Of a stretch of DNA of 6,412 bases, positions 1 through 6,044 are shown piece by piece (position 1 is the first letter of the stretch; every line of letters starts with the position of its first letter). Source of the stretch: Candidatus Moraniibacteriota bacterium (GTDB lineage Bacteria; Patescibacteriota; Minisyncoccia; Moranbacterales; GCA-2747515); contig JALWAF010000160.1 in assembly GCA_027016355.1 (NCBI GenBank), positions 1 to 6,412 on the forward strand, in the 5' to 3' direction. The translations under genes and the position numbers were made by a program. Under the pieces are notes generated by a model. That model did no database searches, was not told the origin of the DNA, and saw only the letters and a program-made list of their open reading frames with translations.

Positions 1-20
1 CTGGTTGCCAATGGGGAGGG

Positions 21-329
21 TTATAAAAAGCCAATTTCCATTTTTGCGCTGTCAGTCATCATTTCTGGGTTCCATGGTGGATCAAAGGTTAGTTCTATTT
101 CTACTTCTACGTTTTTGATTTTTTTATCTTCTTTTAATACTTCAATGATATTATCTTTTATTACATCGTAGAGTGGACAACCTATGGTTGTGAGTGTCAT
201 TGTTATTTTTATATTTTCTTCATCAATATGCTCAGCACCATAAACCAGTCCCATTTCTGTGATAGGCAAGTTTAATTCTGGATCAATGACTGAGTCTAGT
301 TTTTGCATTATTTTTTTGTCTTTTTTCAT
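21..329 (-). CDS. sufT: SufT-like DUF59/MIP18-family iron-sulfur assembly protein
   Basis: A 102-residue cytosolic protein of the DUF59/MIP18 family, whose members help mature Fe-S proteins; SufT is the form associated with SUF operons. Visible family marks are DPELNLPITEMGLVY at residues 16-30, TTIGCP at 47-52 with the single conserved Cys51, and TFDPPWNPEMMTDSAK at 81-96. The length is usual for a stand-alone DUF59 domain. The ATG at 329 is the first Met of the open frame and leaves a lysine-rich start; Met8 is a less likely alternative. No Shine-Dalgarno sequence is seen. It is the last visible gene of a sufS-sufU-sufT operon, 39 bp after sufU, and that gap is mostly a perfect palindrome. 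The family also includes PaaD-type and Fe-S carrier relatives, so the SufT name leans on the neighbours. Family assignment is firm; the exact role is inferred. Confidence 0.88.
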   Translation of the reverse strand: MKKDKKIMQKLDSVIDPELNLPITEMGLVYGAEHIDEENIKITMTLTTIGCPLYDVIKDNIIEVLKEDKKIKNVEVEIELTFDPPWNPEMMTDSAKMEIGFL

Positions 330-336
330 AAGTTGT

Positions 337-368
337 GTGTAGTGGACGGTCGCGACCGTCCACTACAC
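337..368. repeat. Perfect 32-bp palindrome between sufU and sufT
   Basis: Each half reads GTGTAGTGGACGGTCG and the second half is its exact reverse complement, centred between 352 and 353. It ends directly against the sufU stop codon and begins 7 bp from the sufT start, so it almost fills the spacer. It is clearly GC-richer than the genes around it. There is no T-run after it on the minus strand, so it is a poor intrinsic terminator. As RNA it would form a 16-bp stem (fewer pairs once a loop is allowed) between the two coding regions. A REP/REPIN-like mobile palindrome is the best reading; an operon-internal RNA-processing or stability hairpin is the alternative. Confidence 0.85.
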
Positions 369-743
369 TTATTCTTTAATTTTTCCAAATTCCAGTGCTT
401 TTTGTATTGTTTCAATTCCTAGTAGGGCACATTTAATTCTACCAATTCCTATTTCAATTCCTAGTAATTCTATTATATCATCTCTGGAAATTTGCAGAAC
501 TTCCTCAACAGATTTACCTTTTATTTCATCAGTTACCATTGAAGTGCTAGCTTGTGAAATTGCACAACCTTCTCCTTCAAATTTTATGTCTTTTATAATA
601 TTATTTTCCACTACTATAGTTGTACAAATTTTATCGCCACAAGTAGGGTTATTTGCACATCTCTCATGTGTAGGATTATTAAGTCTGCCACTGTTTTGCG
701 GATTATGATAATGTTCTAAAATTTCTTCTTGGTATAAGTCCAT
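369..743 (-). CDS. sufU: SufU-type iron-sulfur scaffold / sulfur acceptor
   Basis: A 124-residue SufU/IscU-fold protein that accepts persulfide sulfur from SufS. The zinc ligands of SufU are all present: Cys35 and Asp37 in NNPTCGD, Cys60 in EGEGCAISQAS and Cys105 in RIKCALLG. Lys104 precedes the last Cys, as in SufU (RIKCA), where IscU has His. The second and third Cys lie only 45 residues apart, close to the IscU spacing, so the roughly 17-residue insertion of the Bacillus SufU is missing. The start is placed at ATG 743, giving MDLYQEEILEHYHNP, the usual family beginning. The frame stays open upstream to a TTG at 767, but those 8 residues would be encoded by the palindrome at 751-778, so I reject that start. 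No Shine-Dalgarno is seen. It lies 42 bp after sufS in the same operon. Confidence 0.92.
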   Translation of the reverse strand: MDLYQEEILEHYHNPQNSGRLNNPTHERCANNPTCGDKICTTIVVENNIIKDIKFEGEGCAISQASTSMVTDEIKGKSVEEVLQISRDDIIELLGIEIGIGRIKCALLGIETIQKALEFGKIKE

Positions 744-750
744 ACATTTT

Positions 751-778
751 GTAGAGACGCATTGCAATGCGTCTCTAC
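751..778. repeat. Perfect 28-bp palindrome between sufS and sufU
   Basis: Each half reads GTAGAGACGCATTG and the second half is its exact reverse complement; the match stops at both ends (T750 against G779). It fills most of the 42-bp gap between the sufS stop and the sufU ATG, ending 7 bp before that ATG. Its end GTAG...CTAC and its 14-base half are shared in form with the palindrome at 337-368, although the core differs. No T-run follows on the minus strand. It is most likely a REP-like dispersed palindrome, with possible effects on the mRNA of the operon. Confidence 0.85.
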
Positions 779-785
779 GATTAAA

Positions 786-2012
786 TTATAATAATATTTT
801 TTCAACTTCTTTGAGTCCTTCAATCAATTTATCAATATCCTTTTTTTCATTATACACAGAAAAACTGACTCTTGCGGTTGCGTTTACTCCTAGGACGTCT
901 GTATGCAAGGGCATTGCGCAGTGTTGTCCTGCTCGGATTGCTATGTTCATTTTGTCGTCTAGTATTGTGGCTATATCGTGGGGATGATGATTTTTGAATG
1001 TGAAACTTATTGCGCCTGAGCGTTTGTTTATATCTTTTGGTCCGTATATTTTTAGTGCATTACCAAATTCTTTTTGAAAACTATCTATACAGTATTGCAT
1101 CAGCTCTTTTTCGTGCATGCGTATTTCTCTAAACAAAAAACTATTTATATAATCAATTGCTTCTCTGGATGCTGTTACTCCTGCGATGTTGGGAGTACCT
1201 GCTTCCAGCTTTTGAGGCACCTCTCTAAATGTGGTACAAGTATCAGTTACTTCTTCTATCATTTCACCTCCAGTGAATAGTGGTTCAAGTAATTCTAGTT
1301 TTTCTTTTTTGCCATAGAGAATTCCTACACCAGTTGGTCCGAATAATTTGTGCATAGAAAAAGCTAAGTAATCACAATCAAGTTTTTGTACATCAACAAG
1401 TAGATGAGATACAGCTTGCGCGGCGTCTATGATTACAAGTGTGTTGGGATTTTTTTTGCGAACTTTTTGGATAATTTCTGCAATAGGGTTAATTGTGCCT
1501 AGTACATTTGATACAAATGTCAGTGCTAGGATTTTTGTATTTTCATCAATGTTACCGAGTAATTTATCTATGTTAATTGTGCCATCTTTTTCTATTGGAG
1601 CTACTCTGAATTCCGCACCAGTTTTGATAGAAAGTTGTTGCCAAGGTACAAAATTTGCGTGGTGTTCCATTGCAGTTGTAACTATGTTGTGAGTTTTTTT
1701 AATTGAGTTCAGAAGCCCGTAAGCAATAGTATTGAGGCTGGCAGTTGTACCAGACGTGAAAACAATTTCATCGCTACTGTCAGCATATATAAAATTTGCC
1801 ACAGATTTGCGACTTAGTTCATACTCCCGGGTTGCTTTTGTACTATTTCTATAAGCGCCTCTTGCTACATTTGCATTGTAAGAATTATAATATTCCAAAA
1901 TCTTGGCAACTACTGGTCGCGGAGTAAGCGAAGTAGCACAAGAATCAAGATAAACTAGAGTATCATCTCGTACAAAAATATCATAATCTTGTTTAATTTT
2001 CGCTATATTCAT
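786..2012 (-). CDS. sufS: Cysteine desulfurase SufS (group II)
   Basis: A 408-residue cytosolic PLP enzyme that removes sulfur from L-cysteine, giving alanine and an enzyme persulfide. Visible active-site parts are His117 in AMEHHANFVPW, Asp196 and Gln199 in IIDAAQA, the PLP lysine Lys222 in SMHKLFGPTGVG, the persulfide Cys365 in RAGQHCAMPLH and Arg381 in TARVSF. The length matches SufS enzymes. HPHD at 343-346 matches the motif carrying the B. subtilis SufS histidine that takes zinc from SufU, which fits a SufS-SufU pair rather than SufE; no SufE is seen here. The usual RAGHHC is RAGQHC here, a mild change. It is the first gene of the leftward suf operon. The ATG at 2012 fits the family N-terminus and lies 7 nt after a candidate -10 box, so the transcript may be leaderless. 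Confidence 0.97.
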   Translation of the reverse strand: MNIAKIKQDYDIFVRDDTLVYLDSCATSLTPRPVVAKILEYYNSYNANVARGAYRNSTKATREYELSRKSVANFIYADSSDEIVFTSGTTASLNTIAYGLLNSIKKTHNIVTTAMEHHANFVPWQQLSIKTGAEFRVAPIEKDGTINIDKLLGNIDENTKILALTFVSNVLGTINPIAEIIQKVRKKNPNTLVIIDAAQAVSHLLVDVQKLDCDYLAFSMHKLFGPTGVGILYGKKEKLELLEPLFTGGEMIEEVTDTCTTFREVPQKLEAGTPNIAGVTASREAIDYINSFLFREIRMHEKELMQYCIDSFQKEFGNALKIYGPKDINKRSGAISFTFKNHHPHDIATILDDKMNIAIRAGQHCAMPLHTDVLGVNATARVSFSVYNEKKDIDKLIEGLKEVEKILL

Positions 2013-2019
2013 ACCTGTT

Positions 2020-2048
2020 ACTTTATGTCATTTATTGACAAAAGTCAA
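2020..2048 (-). promoter_or_regulatory. Candidate sufSUT promoter
   Basis: On the minus strand TTGACT (2048-2043) is followed after 17 bases by TAAAGT (2025-2020), four of six to the -10 consensus. The sufS ATG begins 7 bases after the -10 box, about where transcription would start, which predicts a leaderless mRNA. A second possible -10, TATACT at 2054-2049, is a better hexamer but has only AAAAGT at the -35 distance and would give a leader of about 30 nt. The assignment is by eye. Confidence 0.45.
2035..2048. promoter_or_regulatory. TTGAC-AAAA-GTCAA inverted repeat shared by divergent promoters
   Basis: A 14-bp perfect inverted repeat (5-bp arms, 4-base spacer) lies in the 86-bp gap between the divergent sufS and dxs genes. 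Its left arm is the plus-strand -35 box and its right arm is the minus-strand -35 box, so the two polymerase sites overlap back to back. It could equally be an operator for a dimeric regulator; it does not resemble an Iron box or IscR site that I can recognise. Confidence 0.45.
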
Positions 2049-2063
2049 AGTATAAATACTAAT
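2035..2063 (+). promoter_or_regulatory. Candidate dxs promoter
   Basis: TTGACA (2035-2040, all six consensus bases) is followed after 17 bases by ACTAAT (2058-2063, four of six). Transcription would start near 2070, giving a leader of about 29 nt. That leader holds TAAGG at 2089-2093, the clearest ribosome binding site of the window, 5 bases before the GTG at 2099. Confidence 0.5.
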
Positions 2064-2098
2064 GTATACGGACTTTTTGTTTTCCTGATAAGGGATTT

Positions 2099-3991
2099 GT
2101 GATAGACTTATATAGTATGAATAATAAGAAAAAACGACAATATAATATTTTATGTGATATAAATGATTCGTCAGATGTTCGTGCTTTGGATAAGAATCAG
2201 TTGTCTGAACTTAGTGATGAAGTGCGGGAGTTTTTGATTGAAAGTGTTTCTCAGACTGGGGGGCATTTTGGTTCAAATCTGGGAGTTGTGGAGTTGTCAG
2301 TTGCGCTTCATTATGTATTTGATACACCGCGTGATAGATTGGTGTGGGATGTTGGACATCAAGCATACCCTCACAAAATACTTACTGGGAGAAAAGATGA
2401 GATGTGTACAATACGACAAAAAGACGGACTGTCACCATTTCCAAAGAGAACTGAAAGTGAATTTGATGCCTTTAGCGTGGGGCATAGCGCTACTTCAATT
2501 AGTGCAGTGGTGGGATTTGCAGAAGCCTTGAAAGGACAAAAAAATCCACCACGGACAATTGCAGTTATAGGTGATGGAGCACTTACAGGAGGCATGGCTT
2601 TTGAAGCTCTTAATCATGCAGGAGACATTAAATCAAACGTATTAGTAATACTCAACGATAATGAAATGTCTATTTCACCAAACGTGGGTGCAATGCATAA
2701 ATATTTAACAAGGCTCATATCATCAAAGAAATTTCAACATCTGCGTAAAAGTAGTAAAGACATTTTATCAAAGAGAGCTCCAACAGTTCATGAAGTGGCT
2801 AGGAGAGCAGAGCTTGGAGCAAAGGGAATGATTGCGCCAGGTAATTTATTTGAAGAATTAGGGTTTGCATATTATGGACCAGTTGATGGACATGATGTAG
2901 AAACATTGACACAAGTTTTGGATAATATAAAAGATTTAAAAGGTCCAAAACTTTTACATGTAATTACTCAAAAAGGTAGAGGATTTGAAAAAGCAAAAAA
3001 GGATGCCACTTCACTTCATGCAGTAAGTCCTTTTTGTCTAAAAACAGGTAAATCAAATAAAAAAAGTAGTACTAAAAGTTATACGGATGTGTTTGCCCAG
3101 TGGATAAATAAGAAGGCAAAAAAAGACAAAAAATTACATGCGGTTACTCCAGCAATGTGCGAGGGCTCTGGGCTTAAGGAATTTAGAGAAAATTTTTCAG
3201 ATAGATATCATGATGTAGGCATAGCCGAACAACATGCAGTTACGTTTGCGGCGGGACTTGCTTGTGAAGATAAAAAACCAGTAGTGGCAATTTATTCTAC
3301 ATTTTTGCAAAGAGCTTATGATCAATTCATTCATGATGTTGCTTTGCAAAATTTGGACATTATGTTTGCAGTTGATAGAGCTGGCATAGTAGGTCCAGAT
3401 GGAGCAACTCATGCAGGAAGTTTTGATATATCATTTCTCAGATGTGTGCCAAACGTCATCATTGCTGCGCCTGCTGATTTGCAAGAGAGTGCAAAAATGT
3501 TGGATGTATTATATGAACACGAGGGTGTAACAGTTGTGAGGTATCCGCGTGGAGGTGGCGCTGATAAATTAACTAAAAATGATACTGCTGTAAAAATTGG
3601 AAAAGGCGTAATTTTAAATAAAGGTAAAAAGAAAGTAGCGATTATTGCTTTTGGGGCAATGGTTGAAAAATGCGTTGACATAGCAAAAGAACTGGATGTG
3701 ACATTGGTAAACATGCGGTTTGTAAAGCCTCTTGATGAAAAATTGATAAAAGAACTGGCAAAAACTCATAGTAGTTTCATAACTGTGGAAGATAACGTAG
3801 TGGCTGGTGGAGCTGGTAGTGCTGTGGGGGAATACGTTTTGAATGAGGGCATTGATGTTAAAGTTAAGATGTTGGGATTGCCAGATAAATTTACAATTCA
3901 TGGCTCGAGGGATGAGGTTTTGGAAGATGTAGACCTTTCAGAAAGTGGAATTAAGCAGAGCATTAAAAAATGGCTAAGTGAAACAAATTAA
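2099..3991 (+). CDS. dxs: 1-deoxy-D-xylulose-5-phosphate synthase
   Basis: A 630-residue cytosolic thiamine-diphosphate enzyme that condenses pyruvate with glyceraldehyde 3-phosphate, the first step of the MEP isoprenoid pathway. Domains run in the normal order: the N-terminal ThDP domain to about 290, the pyrimidine-binding domain about 325-485, and the C-terminal transketolase domain about 495-625. Key residues are visible: His56 (GGHFGSNLG), His87 (VWDVGHQAYPHK), the ThDP motif from GDG 158-160 to Asn188, catalytic Glu377 (GIAEQHA), Arg405, Asp434 and His438 (VGPDGATHAG). Most sit seven residues later than in E. coli. The GTG start at 2099 has TAAGG in front; an in-frame ATG at 2117 (residue 7) lacks one but would give nearly the E. 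coli spacing, so the start is uncertain. The 3' end overlaps the next gene by 14 bp. Confidence 0.97.
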   Translation: MIDLYSMNNKKKRQYNILCDINDSSDVRALDKNQLSELSDEVREFLIESVSQTGGHFGSNLGVVELSVALHYVFDTPRDRLVWDVGHQAYPHKILTGRKDEMCTIRQKDGLSPFPKRTESEFDAFSVGHSATSISAVVGFAEALKGQKNPPRTIAVIGDGALTGGMAFEALNHAGDIKSNVLVILNDNEMSISPNVGAMHKYLTRLISSKKFQHLRKSSKDILSKRAPTVHEVARRAELGAKGMIAPGNLFEELGFAYYGPVDGHDVETLTQVLDNIKDLKGPKLLHVITQKGRGFEKAKKDATSLHAVSPFCLKTGKSNKKSSTKSYTDVFAQWINKKAKKDKKLHAVTPAMCEGSGLKEFRENFSDRYHDVGIAEQHAVTFAAGLACEDKKPVVAIYSTFLQRAYDQFIHDVALQNLDIMFAVDRAGIVGPDGATHAGSFDISFLRCVPNVIIAAPADLQESAKMLDVLYEHEGVTVVRYPRGGGADKLTKNDTAVKIGKGVILNKGKKKVAIIAFGAMVEKCVDIAKELDVTLVNMRFVKPLDEKLIKELAKTHSSFITVEDNVVAGGAGSAVGEYVLNEGIDVKVKMLGLPDKFTIHGSRDEVLEDVDLSESGIKQSIKKWLSETN

Positions 3992-4532
3992 AAGAAAAAA
4001 AATAATATTAATTATAGCAATTAGCGCATTGGTTATTTGGGCCATTTTTTTGTTTAATGTGGATGTGAATGTATTAGTAGAATCAATGGGCATAAGAAAT
4101 ATGTATCTTGTACTTTTGTTGGTTGCTGTTTTGTCTAGTACTTCTTTTCTTACATCAGCATCATTTTATGCCACGTTTTTTGCATATCTGGGTGCGGGTT
4201 TTGATCCTGTGATAATTAGCGTTGTAGGAGGTGTTGGGATGGCGGTGGGAGATAGTTTATTTTTCTTTATTTCTCGTCATGCAGGAGATGTGATGAGTAT
4301 GAGCAATAGCAAAATATATAATAAGATGTTTAAATATGTGACAAAACTGCCAAGTTGGGGAGTCTATCTGTTTACATATTTGTACGCATCATTTGCGCCT
4401 ATTCCAAATGATATTTTAATTGTCATGTTAGGAGTTTTAAAATTTAGATATTCCAGAATAATCCCAATTATTATAGTGGGGGATATAACATTGCTTTTTT
4501 TGATTGCGAGTGGATTGTATTATGCGCTGTAG
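3978..4532 (+). CDS. DedA/VTT-like integral membrane protein
   Basis: A 184-residue, strongly hydrophobic protein in the inner membrane. A basic tail (KQIKRKK, residues 2-8) precedes a first membrane span at about 9-26; further hydrophobic stretches lie at about 40-72, 76-98, 126-150 and 160-183. GVGMAVGDSLFFFISRHAG (85-103) and FAPIPNDILIVMLGVLKF (139-156) resemble the glycine/aspartate and Px-P motifs of VTT-domain (DedA, YqaA, SNARE-associated) proteins, which include lipid scramblases and undecaprenyl-phosphate flippases. The GTG start lies inside the end of dxs (14-bp overlap) with no Shine-Dalgarno, suggesting translational coupling. A link from isoprenoid synthesis to polyprenyl-phosphate handling is attractive but is inference. 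Family assignment is from motifs by eye; an unrelated small membrane protein remains possible. Confidence 0.7.
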   Translation: MKQIKRKKIILIIAISALVIWAIFLFNVDVNVLVESMGIRNMYLVLLLVAVLSSTSFLTSASFYATFFAYLGAGFDPVIISVVGGVGMAVGDSLFFFISRHAGDVMSMSNSKIYNKMFKYVTKLPSWGVYLFTYLYASFAPIPNDILIVMLGVLKFRYSRIIPIIIVGDITLLFLIASGLYYAL

Positions 4533-4534
4533 AA

Positions 4535-4563
4535 GTGGGACAGGTCAATGACACTGTCCCTAC
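4535..4563. repeat. Degenerate palindromic repeat after the VTT-like gene
   Basis: An imperfect hairpin: GGGACAG (4537-4543) pairs with CTGTCCC (4554-4560) and GGTC/GACC-type pairing continues inside after a single bulged A at 4553, around a short AAT loop. The right end is CTAC and the left end is GTGGG, as if one A had been lost from GTAGGG. Length and ends match the two palindromes of the suf operon, but the core differs and this copy has decayed. It begins 2 bp after the stop codon of the membrane protein gene. No T-run follows, so a terminator role is doubtful. Confidence 0.7.
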
Positions 4564-4579
4564 AAAAGATATGTGTTAT

Positions 4580-4608
4580 TTATCATAAAAACAGGGGATT
4601 TTTATACA
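4580..4608 (+). promoter_or_regulatory. Candidate promoter for the YgjP-like gene
   Basis: TTATCA (4580-4585) is followed after 17 bases by TATACA (4603-4608), each four of six to consensus. The ATG at 4616 lies 7 bases after the -10 box, the same distance as in the sufS promoter, so a leaderless transcript is predicted. The only purine-rich patch, AGGGG near 4593-4597, is about 18 bases from the ATG, too far to be a normal ribosome binding site. Confidence 0.35.
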
Positions 4609-4615
4609 TAAACTT

Positions 4616-5164
4616 ATGATACAAAATATTATAAAAATAAATGATAAAAATATTTCGTATACATTAAAAAGACGGAAATATCAAAGACAAATCAATTTTA
4701 TCGTGCATCAAGATGGTTCACTTATAGTCACTGCTCCCAAAATGTGTAGGCAAGTGTTTATAGAAAAGGAAATAATTAAACACTCTCAGTGGATAACAAA
4801 ACAAATCGGAGACAAAAATAATAATATCACAATAGATGAAAGTGTGATAAATTATATGAAAAAAATTCTCAAGCCAATAGTAGAAGCGAAACTTCTGCAA
4901 TTTAATTCTTATTACAACTTTGAATACAAAAGAGTGTCTATAAGGCATCAGGCAACGAGGTGGGGTAGTTGTAGTAGTAAAGGAAACCTAAACTTTAATT
5001 GTAAAATGATGTGTTTACCCGATGAATTGCGAGATTATATTGTGGTGCATGAACTGTGTCATTTACAAGAAATGAATCATTCAAAAAAATTTTGGACATT
5101 GGTAAAAAAAACTGTGCCCAATTACAAAGAATTAAGGGCACAGTTAAAAAATGTTAGGATATAG
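4616..5164 (+). CDS. YgjP-like zinc metallopeptidase (DUF45/WLM-type)
   Basis: A 182-residue soluble protein of the YgjP-like metallopeptidase family. The zinc site is clear: HELCH at 145-149 (His145, catalytic Glu146, His149) and a third ligand His155 in EMNHSKKFW. The family signature RWGSCSSKGNLNFN lies at 115-128, just upstream of LPDELRDYIVVHEL (134-147), and the N-terminal RRKYQRQINFIVHQDGSL (19-36) matches the strand-rich front part of the family. The length is close to that of E. coli YgjP. There is no signal peptide, so it should be cytosolic. Substrates of the family are poorly known, and the neighbours do not suggest one. It is separated from the membrane protein gene by 83 bp with a palindrome and its own candidate promoter, so it may be a separate unit. 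Confidence 0.92.
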   Translation: MIQNIIKINDKNISYTLKRRKYQRQINFIVHQDGSLIVTAPKMCRQVFIEKEIIKHSQWITKQIGDKNNNITIDESVINYMKKILKPIVEAKLLQFNSYYNFEYKRVSIRHQATRWGSCSSKGNLNFNCKMMCLPDELRDYIVVHELCHLQEMNHSKKFWTLVKKTVPNYKELRAQLKNVRI

Positions 5165-5174
5165 GTTTACCTAT
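5161..5174. terminator. Small hairpin spanning the two convergent stop codons
   Basis: ATAGG-TTTA-CCTAT is a perfect 5-bp stem with a 4-base loop. The rightward TAG stop and the leftward TAG stop each lie partly in one arm, and the two genes are only 6 bp apart. The sequence to the right (TTATTATTA) is T-rich but broken by A, so as a two-way terminator it would be weak. No other terminator-like structure is visible at this convergent junction. Confidence 0.3.
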
Positions 5175-6028
5175 TTATTATTAACATCTATACTACCAAT
5201 GCTAACATCGGATGTTGGATCAGCATAGATATTATTTCTGTCAACATTATTATGTGATTGAAACTCTACATCTAAAGGTTGATCGTTACTATAAATTTCA
5301 CCAATATGTATATTATTAAGTCTTTCTCTATTTTTTAGTATACCCTGTTGCATATTACCAAGAGAATTTACTGTTGTGTATTTCTCCAGACGGTGTAGCC
5401 GTTTGAGTTTTGATGTGCCGAATTTTGCACCTTTGAGACTATCTTGCAATATTTGATCACGAGAGCGAGTATCTTTTTTTATTGCTTCAAAGATACTATT
5501 AATACTACTATTGGGTGTGTGGCGATCTGCCTCAGATTTCAATCTTCCATTTCTTGCAATAATCATCCTATTCCTTCGTACCTTTTGTGCATTTATATAT
5601 TCTGATGCAGTATTGTGTGTAGTGTGTTGCTTGTTGTATTCTTGTGTTTGTGTAACAGTGCCCTTAACTGCATCTAGTGTGCCAGCCTGTGCTGCTGCAG
5701 GTGCGAGAAATGCAAGAAGAGTTAATGCCTTCGTTACAGCCTTAATTTTCTCAGTTTTTCTTGACAATTTACCCGTTTTTTCATTTAATCTTTCTGTAAC
5801 CTCAGGTTCTTCATCATCTATCCCGTCAATATGGTCTAGTAATTTGTTTGTTTGTTCAATTACTTCATCACTTTGTGCATCTTGTTGGTCAAATTTTTTC
5901 TGTAAAGACTTAGGAGAAAGTTCATCCTCGAGACCCCGTTCATCTTGTTCTAGAGCATCATTTTGTTCTGGTGCGCTCAATTGCTCTGATTGTTCTTCTG
6001 GTGTAGTTGGTTCTTTAAAATTTGGCAT
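5171..6028 (-). CDS. Unrecognised protein with acidic N-terminus and internal signal-like segment
   Basis: I do not recognise this 285-residue protein. Residues 1-85 are low-complexity and acidic (26 Asp/Glu against 8 Lys/Arg, many Gln). A basic stretch (LSRKTEKIKAVTK, 88-100) is followed by a hydrophobic segment at 101-115 ending AAAQA, which looks just like a signal peptide with an AxA cleavage site, but placed mid-protein. The rest is polar, with basic patches such as KVRRNRMIIARNGRLK (149-164) and KLKRLHRLEKY (207-217), and an Asn/Asp-rich tail. It could be a single-span protein with an acidic cytoplasmic head; alternatively TTG at Leu88 could start a secreted form. The ATG at 6028 is chosen because the acidic part follows the upstream gene by 16 bp; no Shine-Dalgarno is seen. 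It probably shares an operon with that acidic gene. Confidence 0.75.
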   Translation of the reverse strand: MPNFKEPTTPEEQSEQLSAPEQNDALEQDERGLEDELSPKSLQKKFDQQDAQSDEVIEQTNKLLDHIDGIDDEEPEVTERLNEKTGKLSRKTEKIKAVTKALTLLAFLAPAAAQAGTLDAVKGTVTQTQEYNKQHTTHNTASEYINAQKVRRNRMIIARNGRLKSEADRHTPNSSINSIFEAIKKDTRSRDQILQDSLKGAKFGTSKLKRLHRLEKYTTVNSLGNMQQGILKNRERLNNIHIGEIYSNDQPLDVEFQSHNNVDRNNIYADPTSDVSIGSIDVNNK

Positions 6029-6044
6029 AGTTTTGTTGGTTAAT

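Noticed and set aside
1..20. GC-rich left edge as the end of another gene or repeat
   Set aside because: Twenty bases beyond the sufT stop show no start, motif or inverted repeat that supports a feature.
337..368. Intrinsic terminator after sufU
   Set aside because: There is no T-run following the stem on the minus strand, and sufT starts 7 bp later in the same direction.
744..767. N-terminal extension of SufU from a TTG at 767
   Set aside because: The added residues would be encoded by the palindrome, and the family N-terminus fits the ATG at 743.
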